Below are positions 1-5,597 of a stretch of DNA of 5,597 bases, piece after piece (position 1 is the first letter of the stretch; each line of letters starts with the position of its first letter). The stretch is from Pontiella sp. Its GTDB lineage: Bacteria; Verrucomicrobiota; Kiritimatiellia; Kiritimatiellales; Pontiellaceae. The DNA is taken from positions 1 through 5,597 of the forward strand of contig JAOZSZ010000104.1 in assembly GCA_029939385.1 (NCBI GenBank), read 5' to 3'. Both the position numbers and the translations under genes were made by a program. The notes beneath the pieces were generated by a model, which did no database searches, was not told where the DNA came from, and saw only the letters and a program-made list of their open reading frames with translations.

Positions 1-1845
1 CGAGTAGTTGGCATTGGTACTAATGCTGACATTAGCTTTTCCTGCACCATATTTTAGGATGTTACCGGTAATTGTGCCTCCGGTAATTTTCAAGGTCTTT
101 GAAGCCGAGTTGTTAAAGAGAATATCCCCATTGATAAGGGTGGGGGCCGTGGTGAGTTTTTCATTGATTTCGAGGGCAGCATCTTGTGCCCAGATCCCTA
201 TATCGCCGATCCCTTCTCCATTGGCTGATCCTTTACGTCCTCCGCTAAAGGTACCGCCATTGATGGTAAGCTTCCTGTTGGTAATATATACTCCTGCACC
301 GCCGTTGGCGTTGACCATACCGCTTCCTGAGGCTGTTCCTCCATATCCACCGATGAATGAGCCGCTATTAATTATGACGGTCGAGTCTTGGGCAAATAAG
401 CCCGCTCCACCACTGGCTTCTGCGGATTTGGATGCAATGGCCGTTGCTCCGTCTCCTCCATAGGCATTAACATCGGTAAGCGTGATGGTGCTGGTATTGA
501 GAAGACGAATTCCGTGTCCACCCAGCGCATTGGCTTCGCCATTGATGTCGGAAAGCTCTTTAAATCCGGTAACAGGATCAAGGGTGACTCCAGATTTTAT
601 AATTGCATTTCCTGCGGAAGCTCCATAGAAATCGCTGTTTGTAATCGCGCCCGCTCCGGTATTTAAGAAGAGGCCTGATCCTCCAAAGGTGTGCGCGGTT
701 CCATTAGGTCCTCCGACGGTCACATTACCACCGACTCCTCCAAAGAACCGACCGTTATAGATATTGACGGATGAAGTGTCTCGAATATGTGCGCCATTTC
801 CTCCGACAGCCGCACCGGTGGCTTCCGATGTATTATAGGCCGTCATTGTGATGTTTCGAGAGGTGTTTCTGGCCTGTTGGCTGGCAATAAATTGTCCACT
901 TTGAATGGTGACTGAATTTGCTTTTGTTGCGGTCAGTCCATCTCCGCCGTTAATCGCAAATTCATCATTTTGTACCGCATCTAGAACTTCGTTAATCTGG
1001 CTAAAGGATCCGCCTTCAATTCGATCTGATGCCTTAGTATTGTCGTTACTAATATTCAGGTCGGAAATGTCAAAAACGACCAATCCAGCAGGAGCAAAAT
1101 CATGGGGATTTTGGCCAAAGGGAAGACTATAATTACCATAGTCCCCAAGCAAAGCGTTTCTATACGTACTTTTGGAGATATATTTCCCAGCAACAAAGGA
1201 TGCTCCTTCGAGGGTAACATCATCCTGAGTTTGATAAAACAGGCCTCCCGAAAATCCATCCCCACCAAAATAGTTACCTTCAATTAGCGTGTAATCACCC
1301 ATTCCATCCGGGAGAGAATTGTTTGCAGTAATAGTGATGGCATTATCCATATAGGAGGACATAGAAAGGTACGAACCAACAACTCTTCCTGTAATACTGG
1401 AAACGGTTGGATCGTCTAGGCCAATAATGGTTGTGGATGTTGGTAAAACTATCCCCACACCAATGCCGTGTGAGCGCGCATAAATTCTTCCTGTAATGTT
1501 ATGATCAACATATATAAGGGCAACCTTATCCTCTGATCCGCGCATAAGGGCGGTGGTTCCATCGGAGCTTGTACGATTGGTTGGCGAGTGCATGGGACTT
1601 ATCCAAAACTCTTCACCCGCAGCAATTGTAACCGGAGTTATGATGGGGGCGTAGCCGCTTCCTTGGTTAGCGTAGATCGTGTCATTAAGGATGCCATCGA
1701 GTTTAATCCATGCATAGCGGTTTGCGTGGTTGCACTGATGTCCCCGCTCATTATAATAGTCGTCAGGAGGGGCAATCACGGCCATTTGGGCAAAGCTTCC
1801 TGAAATCATTAGTATGCTGAATAGAATAAAAAGCTGTTTTTTCAT
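1..1845 (-). CDS. Exported glycine-rich beta-helix repeat protein, C-terminus beyond window
   Basis: The minus frame is open from the ATG at 1845-1843 to base 1 (615 codons, no stop), so the 3' end lies outside the window. The protein starts MKKQLFILFSILMISGSFAQ: two lysines, a hydrophobic core and an S-F-A site, which reads as a Sec signal peptide cut near residue 19/20. No lipobox cysteine is present. Residues about 25-295 are a less repetitive segment rich in short beta-prone stretches (for example DVTLEGASF at 209-217). Residues about 299-560 hold at least seven imperfect repeats of the type GGxGhxhxxxxxhxIxxGxF-GG, the pattern of right-handed parallel beta-helix passenger domains. Only one cysteine (C38) is seen. 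The gene is divergent from ileS. Proteins of this kind are usually surface-exposed or secreted; the missing C-terminus would show whether it ends in an autotransporter barrel, a PEP-CTERM-like sorting signal or another anchor. Substrate or partner is unknown. The frame is secure; the fold is inferred from pattern only. Confidence 0.88.
   Translation of the reverse strand, partial: MKKQLFILFSILMISGSFAQMAVIAPPDDYYNERGHQCNHANRYAWIKLDGILNDTIYANQGSGYAPIITPVTIAAGEEFWISPMHSPTNRTSSDGTTALMRGSEDKVALIYVDHNITGRIYARSHGIGVGIVLPTSTTIIGLDDPTVSSITGRVVGSYLSMSSYMDNAITITANNSLPDGMGDYTLIEGNYFGGDGFSGGLFYQTQDDVTLEGASFVAGKYISKSTYRNALLGDYGNYSLPFGQNPHDFAPAGLVVFDISDLNISNDNTKASDRIEGGSFSQINEVLDAVQNDEFAINGGDGLTATKANSVTIQSGQFIASQQARNTSRNITMTAYNTSEATGAAVGGNGAHIRDTSSVNIYNGRFFGGVGGNVTVGGPNGTAHTFGGSGLFLNTGAGAITNSDFYGASAGNAIIKSGVTLDPVTGFKELSDINGEANALGGHGIRLLNTSTITLTDVNAYGGDGATAIASKSAEASGGAGLFAQDSTVIINSGSFIGGYGGTASGSGMVNANGGAGVYITNRKLTINGGTFSGGRKGSANGEGIGDIGIWAQDAALEINEKLTTAPTLINGDILFNNSASKTLKITGGTITGNILKYGAGKANVSISTNANYS
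166..951 (-). repeat. Repeat domain of the exported protein (seven GGxG units)
   Basis: Within the minus-strand gene, the units begin with GGDG (residue 300), GGNG (348), GGSG (388), GGHG (442), GGAG (479), GGAG (515) and the degenerate GDIG (547). Unit lengths shrink from 40-54 residues in the first units to 32-37 in the last. Most carry a hydrophobic strand with T or N, then a core such as VTIQSGQF, VNIYNGRF, VIINSGSF or LTINGGTF, and several then run into GGxGG. The divergence shows an old protein-level repeat, not a recent DNA duplication. The glycine codons make the plus strand proline-rich, which explains the spurious plus-strand reading frame at 8-463. Confidence 0.75.
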
Positions 1846-1852
1846 ATGTATT

Positions 1853-1858
1853 CCCTCT
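1853..1858 (-). promoter_or_regulatory. Ribosome binding site of the exported repeat protein
   Basis: AGAGGG lies 7 nt upstream of the ATG at 1845 on the minus strand. The first in-frame ATG is thus followed by a signal peptide and preceded by a Shine-Dalgarno-like sequence, which fixes this start. Confidence 0.7.
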
Positions 1859-1895
1859 GAGTTCTTCAATATTCCTGTCCGCAAAAAGAGCATCT

Positions 1896-1924
1896 AATGT
1901 ATCTCTCAGAAGAGGGGTTATCAA
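1896..1924 (-). promoter_or_regulatory. Candidate sigma-70-type promoter of the exported repeat protein
   Basis: On the minus strand TTGATA (1924-1919) is followed after exactly 17 nt by TACATT (1901-1896). This predicts transcription from about 1889 and a leader of about 45 nt. Five of six bases match the -35 consensus and four of six the -10. The spacer contains the small inverted repeat CTCT-N4-AGAG (1903-1914). The call rests on sequence pattern only. Confidence 0.45.
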
Positions 1925-1939
1925 TCGAATTCCGTAACT

Positions 1940-1955
1940 GAAAATAGATATTTTC
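1940..1955. promoter_or_regulatory. AT-rich palindrome, possible operator
   Basis: GAAAATA-GA-TATTTTC is a perfect 7-bp inverted repeat with a 2-bp centre. It lies 15 bp upstream of the candidate -35 of the minus-strand gene, a usual place for an activator or repressor site. No regulator can be named, and in AT-rich DNA such a palindrome can occur by chance. Confidence 0.3.
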
Positions 1956-2010
1956 GAGCATAATTTTTATTTTTCTCTAAATAAGAAATCTTTATGACAG
2001 AGCGTTGAAA

Positions 2011-2020
2011 GTAACGTTAC
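2011..2020. promoter_or_regulatory. GTAACGTTAC palindrome, possible operator
   Basis: This is a perfect 10-bp palindrome with a central CG; two further symmetric A/T pairs lie outside one mismatched pair (2008-2009 with 2022-2023). It sits mid-way between the divergent genes, about 45 bp upstream of the candidate ileS -35. A central CpG in a short palindrome is typical of LacI-family operators, but no such regulator is in the window, so the link is speculative. Confidence 0.3.
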
Positions 2021-2065
2021 ATTTTTGGGTGTATAAAATGAGTCAAACTTCACATATCTGCCTGC

Positions 2066-2094
2066 TTGTCATGCTGCCGCTCAGTCGCTACATT
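2066..2094 (+). promoter_or_regulatory. Candidate sigma-70-type promoter of ileS
   Basis: TTGTCA (2066-2071) and TACATT (2089-2094) are separated by 17 nt, which predicts a start near 2101 and a leader of about 25 nt. The -35 matches consensus in five of six bases, and the -10 hexamer is identical to that of the candidate divergent promoter. Such a short leader leaves no room for a T-box or other large leader structure. An alternative pair, TTGAAA (2005-2010) with TATAAA (2032-2037), has a 21-nt spacer and is less likely. Confidence 0.45.
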
Positions 2095-2114
2095 CTGCGC
2101 TTCTTTTAACGGTT

Positions 2115-2120
2115 GAGGTG
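2115..2120 (+). promoter_or_regulatory. Ribosome binding site of ileS
   Basis: GAGGTG, fully complementary to the CACCTC core of the 16S rRNA 3' end, lies 5 nt before the ATG at 2126. It supports that start, as does the match of the encoded N-terminus to the family. Confidence 0.75.
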
Positions 2121-2125
2121 CATAA

Positions 2126-5100
2126 ATGTTTACAGCAATTTCTAGCAAAGTAAGTTTTCCAAATATGGAAGAAGAGATTCTTCAACTCTGGCGGAAGCAG
2201 GATACCTTTAAGAAATCACTAGAAATTCGGGAAGAAGGCAAAGAATTTGTCTTTTACGACGGACCGCCGTTTGCGACGGGGCTCCCTCATTATGGCCATT
2301 TGTTAGCCGGAATGATTAAGGATATTATCCCTCATTATCAGGCGATGCGCGGCTTCTATGTCTCTCGCCGATTTGGTTGGGATTGCCACGGTTTGCCGAT
2401 CGAGGCCCTTGCGCAGGAGGCGCTGGGTCTTGCGGGTGCGCCGGCGATTCAGAAGGCGGGGGTGGATGTTTTCAACGAGCAGTGCCGCTCGATGGTGACC
2501 ACTTATGTGGAGGAATGGGAGAAGACGGTTACTCGCATGGGGCGCTGGGTTGATTTCGAGAATGACTATAAAACCATGGATAAATCCTTCATGGAAACCA
2601 TTTGGTGGGTATTTTCCGAGCTCTGGAAGCAGGACCGTATTTATAAAGCACACCGCATTATGCCCTATAGCTGGAAGCTCAATACGCCGCTTTCCAACTT
2701 TGAGGCAGGGCGAAATTATCAAGATGTTCAGGATCCCGCGATTACCGTTCGCGTTCGACTCCTCGATTTTGATTTTGAGCATGCGAGTGCACTCATTTGG
2801 ACGACGACGCCATGGACGTTGCCGGGGAACCTTGCGATTTGTGTTGGGCCGGATATTGATTATGTGGCCATCAAGGACAAGGAAACCCACGAGGTCTTTG
2901 TGTTGGCCGAAACACGGGTGGCGGCTTACTACAAGAAAGAGGAGGAATATGAAATCCTCAGGACTTATAAAGGAGCCGAGCTAAAGGGGATTAAATATGA
3001 GCCCATTTTTGACTTTTTTGAGGATAATCCTAACTCATTCCAGATCCTGAACGACGATTTTGTTTCGACCGAGGACGGCACCGGTATTGTCCATATGGCG
3101 CCGGCTTACGGCGAGGACGACTACCGCATCTGCCGCGCCACCGGCATCGTGATGGTCGATCCGCTCGACGACGATTGCAAGTTCACAAGCCTTGTGCCCG
3201 ACTACGAAGGGCAGTTTTGTAAGGATGCCGATAAGGCCATCATCAAAGCGCTTAAACATGGCGGCAAGTTAGTTCACCAGACCACCATTCAACATAGTTA
3301 TCCCTTTTGTGAACGTACCGATACGCCGCTGATCTATCGCGCCATCGACGCATGGTATGTGAGAGTGGAGGATCTCCGCGAGCGTATGCTCAAGCATAAT
3401 GCAACCATTCAGTGGATGCCGGGCCACGTGGGCGAAAAGCGTTTTGCTAACTGGCTGGCTGATGCCAAGGACTGGAATATCAGTCGCAACCGCTTCTGGG
3501 GCTCGTGTATGCCGGTTTGGGTGAATATTGACGATCAGGACGATATGATCTGTATTTCATCCGCCGCCGAGCTTGAACAACTTTCGGGCGAAAAGGTCGA
3601 CGACCTACACAAGCACCATGTCGACAAGATCCTCATCAAACGGGATGGTAAGACCTACAAGCGCACGCCGGAAGTACTCGACTGCTGGTTTGAGTCCGGC
3701 GCAATGCCTTATGCGCAAAACCACTATCCCTTTGAAAATAAAGAACATTTCGAGGCCAACTTTCCGGCCGACTTTATTGCGGAAGGGCTCGATCAAACCC
3801 GCGGCTGGTTCTACACGCTGATGGTGCTTTCCACCGCATTGTTCGATAAACCAGCCTTCAAGAATGTGGTCGTGAATGGAATGGTGTTAGCCGAAGACGG
3901 CTTAAAAATGAGCAAGCGGCTCAAGAACTATCCCGACCCCATGCTCGTTATTGATAAATATGGCGCGGATGCCTTGCGTCTCTACATGATCTATTCGCCC
4001 GTCGTTCGCGCGGAATCGCTGCGCCTTTCTGAGGACGGTGTAAAGCATTCACTTCGCCATCTGCTACTTCCATGGTGGAATGCCTACAGTTTCTTTATTA
4101 CCTACGCCAATATCGATGGCTGGACTCCAGAGCAATCGGTTCCGGAACGCGACAACCTGATGGACCGCTGGATTCAAAGCTCGCTCGCCCGCCTTGAACA
4201 GAAAGTGACCAACGCGATGGATCATTACGATTTGCAAGCCGCGGTCCGCCCATTCGTGGCCTTTATTGAAGATCTGACTAATTGGTATATCCGTCGCTCG
4301 CGCCGTCGTTTCTGGAAGAGCGAGGACGACACCGATAAGATGCAGGCCTATTCCACTTTATATGATGTATTGCTTGGTCTTTCTAAGATCGCGGCACCGT
4401 TCACTCCATTCATTTCGGAGACGATCTATCAAAATCTCAAGACCGCCGACATGCCGGAATCCGTTCATCTTTGCGATTTCCCGACCGCCGCCGATGCTAA
4501 ACGCGATGAAGTGCTCGAAGATCAAATGGCGGTTGTGATGAGTGCCGTTGATATGGGGCGTGCGCTTCGTGCTGAATATAAATTAAAAAATCGTCAGCCA
4601 CTTTCGAAGATACATGTGGTTTGTGATGATAAAAAGCTATTGGCTAATATCCAAGAATTAGAAACATTGATCTCCGATGAACTCAATGTGCGCGCTGTCG
4701 AATTCTCGACCGACTCCTCGGAGCTGGCCACGATTCAGGCCAAACCTAATTTTAAACAACTCGGTCCGAAGCTCGGCCCTTTAATGAAAAAGGCGGTTCC
4801 GCTGATTGCCGGATTGAGCGATGCCCAAATCGCCGTCCTCTCATCCGGCAAAACCGTGGACGTTGAACTGGAAGGTAAAATTATTGAGCTGACCGCGGCC
4901 GATATCGAAGTGGTGCGCATCCCTAGAGAGGGGATGGCCGTGAGCGCGGAAGGAGCACTGGTGGTGGGGCTCGATACGCAGCTCAATGACGACCTCATTT
5001 CCGAAGGGCTCGCGCGTGAGTTTGTGAATAAGATCCAGAGCATGCGGAAGGAGATGGATCTGGAGGTAACGCAGCGAATCCAAATCGGCTTTGCGGGTGA

Positions 5101-5254
5101 CGAGGTAATCGTTGCGGCGGTAGAGGCTCATCACGATTATATCGAAGCCGAAACGCTGGCCCTCAATTGCGTTCCGCTCTCCGAAGACGATGCCTCCGGA
5201 ATCGCGTGGGATCTGAATGGCCATGACACTCGGCTGAGCATTTCAAAGGCGTAG
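2126..5254 (+). CDS. ileS: Isoleucyl-tRNA synthetase, type 2 (eukaryote-like)
   Basis: This cytoplasmic enzyme joins isoleucine to tRNA-Ile using ATP and is essential for translation. The 1042-residue product is complete. The class I Rossmann domain carries HYGH (residues 55-58, inside YDGPPFATGLPHYGH), then GWDCHGLPIE (84-93), WNISRNRFWG (450-459), DQTRGWFYTL (556-565) and the KMSKR loop (594-598). The CP1 editing domain lies at roughly 200-420, with TTTPW (226-230) and GTGIVHMAPAYGEDD (318-332). H323 and D332 correspond to the conserved editing His and Asp, so post-transfer proofreading of valine looks intact. The anticodon-binding alpha-helical domain begins near 680 (WYIRRSRRRFW at 720-730), and EGLAREFVNKIQ (960-971) is typical of the type 2 C-terminus. 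The C-terminal zinc-finger cysteines of the shorter bacterial type 1 enzyme are absent. Length, the YDGPPFATG..HYGH signature and KMSKR place it in type 2, the class linked to natural mupirocin tolerance. The start fits family and ribosome binding site. No plus-strand gene follows within the window. Confidence 0.97.
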   Translation: MFTAISSKVSFPNMEEEILQLWRKQDTFKKSLEIREEGKEFVFYDGPPFATGLPHYGHLLAGMIKDIIPHYQAMRGFYVSRRFGWDCHGLPIEALAQEALGLAGAPAIQKAGVDVFNEQCRSMVTTYVEEWEKTVTRMGRWVDFENDYKTMDKSFMETIWWVFSELWKQDRIYKAHRIMPYSWKLNTPLSNFEAGRNYQDVQDPAITVRVRLLDFDFEHASALIWTTTPWTLPGNLAICVGPDIDYVAIKDKETHEVFVLAETRVAAYYKKEEEYEILRTYKGAELKGIKYEPIFDFFEDNPNSFQILNDDFVSTEDGTGIVHMAPAYGEDDYRICRATGIVMVDPLDDDCKFTSLVPDYEGQFCKDADKAIIKALKHGGKLVHQTTIQHSYPFCERTDTPLIYRAIDAWYVRVEDLRERMLKHNATIQWMPGHVGEKRFANWLADAKDWNISRNRFWGSCMPVWVNIDDQDDMICISSAAELEQLSGEKVDDLHKHHVDKILIKRDGKTYKRTPEVLDCWFESGAMPYAQNHYPFENKEHFEANFPADFIAEGLDQTRGWFYTLMVLSTALFDKPAFKNVVVNGMVLAEDGLKMSKRLKNYPDPMLVIDKYGADALRLYMIYSPVVRAESLRLSEDGVKHSLRHLLLPWWNAYSFFITYANIDGWTPEQSVPERDNLMDRWIQSSLARLEQKVTNAMDHYDLQAAVRPFVAFIEDLTNWYIRRSRRRFWKSEDDTDKMQAYSTLYDVLLGLSKIAAPFTPFISETIYQNLKTADMPESVHLCDFPTAADAKRDEVLEDQMAVVMSAVDMGRALRAEYKLKNRQPLSKIHVVCDDKKLLANIQELETLISDELNVRAVEFSTDSSELATIQAKPNFKQLGPKLGPLMKKAVPLIAGLSDAQIAVLSSGKTVDVELEGKIIELTAADIEVVRIPREGMAVSAEGALVVGLDTQLNDDLISEGLAREFVNKIQSMRKEMDLEVTQRIQIGFAGDEVIVAAVEAHHDYIEAETLALNCVPLSEDDASGIAWDLNGHDTRLSISKA

Positions 5255-5281
5255 GAATCAATAATTCGGCATCCTGTTTTG

Positions 5282-5297
5282 ATATAGTATTCTATAT
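5282..5297. promoter_or_regulatory. ATATAG-N4-CTATAT dyad, left copy
   Basis: ATATAG-TATT-CTATAT lies inside the left arm of the 79-bp inverted repeat and mirrors the right-hand dyad. Two equal dyads 53 bp apart could be a paired protein-binding site, but they are also an automatic result of the inverted repeat, so function is uncertain. Confidence 0.3.
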
Positions 5298-5334
5298 AAA
5301 ACACCCTCAAATAGGCCATTTTTTGGGTAAAAAT

Positions 5335-5350
5335 ATATAGTATACTATAT
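5335..5350. promoter_or_regulatory. ATATAGTATACTATAT dyad, right copy
   Basis: This is a perfect 16-bp palindrome inside the right arm of the inverted repeat. It has the form of an operator for a dimeric regulator, but no gene in the window starts downstream of it. Confidence 0.3.
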
Positions 5351-5367
5351 CAAAATCTGAGGTTTGT

Positions 5368-5384
5368 GAGTGCGCTTCGCACTC
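5368..5384. repeat. Perfect GC-rich hairpin GAGTGCG-CTT-CGCACTC
   Basis: A 7-bp perfect stem has a 3-nt loop. There is no T run on either strand, so it is not a standard intrinsic terminator. It overlaps the first structured repeat at 5379-5384, and its GAGTGCG resembles the GGAGTGCGG inside that repeat, so it may be a collapsed remnant of another copy. Confidence 0.6.
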
Positions 5385-5448
5385 CAAAGGGCGCATATGG
5401 AGTGCGGTGGGCCGAAGGCTTGCGAAGCAACTCGACACCGCTTTTAGA
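5379..5448. repeat. Structured dispersed repeat, copy 1
   Basis: This 70-bp unit matches copy 2 at 65 positions; the only differences are five adjacent bases (5389-5393, GGGCG against TTCAC). It contains two abutting hairpins. Hairpin A is GCACTCC (5379-5385) with GGAGTGC (5399-5405) around a 13-nt loop. Hairpin B is GCGGTG (5404-5409) with CACCGC (5436-5441), with inner pairs CGA/TCG (5413-5415 with 5432-5434) and TTGC-GAA-GCAA (5420-5430). This is the architecture of REP-like elements. From memory, similar GGAGTGCGGTGG...CACCGCTTT repeats are frequent between genes of Verrucomicrobia-type bacteria; I cannot confirm that here. Confidence 0.8.
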
Positions 5449-5529
5449 TTGAGCGAAGCGAAACGGTGGTGAGGACGAACTGTGCGGCAGGCTTGGCGCG
5501 GGTGTTTTAAAGCTCAATCAAGCTTGAGC
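5447..5529. repeat. Spacer between the two repeats, with alternative stems
   Basis: GATTGAGC (5447-5454) is the exact reverse complement of GCTCAATC (5512-5519), enclosing 57 nt. GCTCAA (5512-5517) can instead pair with TTGAGC (5524-5529) around a 6-nt loop, and CAAGCTTG (5519-5526) is itself a palindrome. No reading frame or known RNA family was recognised. The segment may be part of a 149-bp repeat unit. Confidence 0.5.
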
Positions 5530-5597
5530 ACTCCAAATTCACCATATGGAGTGCGGTGGGCCGAAGGCTTGCGAAGCAACTCGACACCGCTTTTAGA
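5528..5597. repeat. Structured dispersed repeat, copy 2
   Basis: This copy lies exactly 149 bp after copy 1, with both hairpins conserved (stem A 5528-5534 with 5548-5554; stem B 5553-5558 with 5585-5590). Its last 55 bp (5543-5597) are identical to 5394-5448. The identity runs to the last base of the window, so the repeat, and possibly a tandem array, may continue beyond the edge. Confidence 0.8.

Larger units (their letters stand above)
5277..5355. repeat. 79-bp AT-rich inverted repeat, MITE-like or terminator-like
   Basis: Two 22-bp arms (5277-5298 and 5334-5355) are complementary at 21 of 22 positions; the only mismatch is T5291 against T5341. The outer 14 bp are perfect (TTTTGATATAGTAT with ATACTATATCAAAA). 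The 35-nt centre has smaller pairings (ACCC 5303-5306 with GGGT 5325-5328, and AAAT 5309-5312 with ATTT 5318-5321), so nearly the whole element can fold on itself. It begins 22 nt after the ileS stop. It may be a small non-autonomous terminal-inverted-repeat element, a bidirectional transcription end, or a double regulator site. No convincing target duplication is visible. Confidence 0.7.
5255..5597. other. Gene-free region after ileS, rich in inverted and direct repeats
   Basis: No reading frame here resembles a protein. The first about 100 bp are AT-rich and dominated by one long inverted repeat; from about 5362 the base composition turns GC-rich with several hairpins and two copies of a structured repeat. 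No canonical intrinsic terminator (GC stem followed by a T run on the plus strand) was found for ileS; the AT-rich inverted repeat is the nearest candidate for an end of transcription. Confidence 0.7.

Noticed and set aside
8..463. Plus-strand 151-codon proline-rich frame
   Set aside because: It is antisense to the glycine-rich repeat protein, whose GGN glycine codons become proline codons on the opposite strand; it has no ribosome binding site or family resemblance.
2018..2046. Minus-strand promoter TTGACT (2046-2041) with AATGTA (2023-2018)
   Set aside because: The -35 is good and the spacer is 17, but the -10 is poor; the pair TTGATA/TACATT nearer the gene is better.
2046..2125. T-box or other leader regulating ileS
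   Set aside because: No specifier-stem or antiterminator pattern and no terminator hairpin with a T run are seen, and the candidate promoter leaves only about 25 nt of leader.
2303..2890. Minus-strand 195-codon frame inside ileS
   Set aside because: It is a shadow frame antisense to the well-supported catalytic and early editing parts of ileS, with no recognisable domain.
5368..5384. Intrinsic terminator of ileS
   Set aside because: The stem is GC-rich and perfect, but it is followed by CAAAGGG rather than a T tract and is more than 110 nt past the stop codon.
5397..5447. 16-codon micro-ORF ATG...TAG, identical in copy 2 at 5546-5596 (starts MECGGPKACEATRHRF)
   Set aside because: It has no ribosome binding site and lies wholly inside the inverted-repeat structure; its conservation is explained by the DNA repeat.
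5394..5597. CRISPR array
   Set aside because: There are only two copies, of a 55-bp identical core with a 94-bp gap carrying its own inverted repeats; repeat and spacer lengths and the lack of cas genes do not fit.
5379..5597. Integron attC-like sites
   Set aside because: The structured repeats lack the RYYYAAC/GTTRRRY ends, and no gene cassette lies between the copies.

Overview
The window looks like chromosomal DNA of a Gram-negative-type bacterium, perhaps of the PVC group (Kiritimatiellota or Verrucomicrobiota). This placement is tentative and rests on three things: an isoleucyl-tRNA synthetase of the long, eukaryote-like type 2 class; a large glycine-rich exported beta-helix repeat protein; and dispersed structured repeats of a kind I remember from Verrucomicrobia-type genomes. 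None of these proves the taxon.

Layout. Positions 1-1845 (minus strand) hold the first 615 codons of an exported repeat protein that runs off the left edge. It is one uninterrupted frame with a signal peptide and a good ribosome binding site. Positions 1846-2125 are a 280-bp divergent intergenic region. It carries a candidate promoter for each direction, both with a 17-bp spacer and the same -10 hexamer TACATT, plus two palindromes that could be operators. Positions 2126-5254 (plus strand) hold a complete ileS of 1042 codons. Positions 5255-5597 contain no credible gene. They hold a 79-bp AT-rich inverted repeat just after ileS, then a GC-rich hairpin, then two copies of a structured repeat 149 bp apart, the second ending exactly at the window edge.

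How the parts relate. The two genes are divergent and have no evident functional link: one is essential translation machinery, the other a surface or secreted protein. ileS seems to be transcribed alone here, since no plus-strand gene follows it within 343 bp. The most unexplained sequence is the downstream repeat cluster. It looks like small non-autonomous or REP-like elements rather than a CRISPR array, an integron attC array or coding DNA. I see no clear evidence for a new multi-gene system; the repeat cluster and the type 2 synthetase are the points most worth following.
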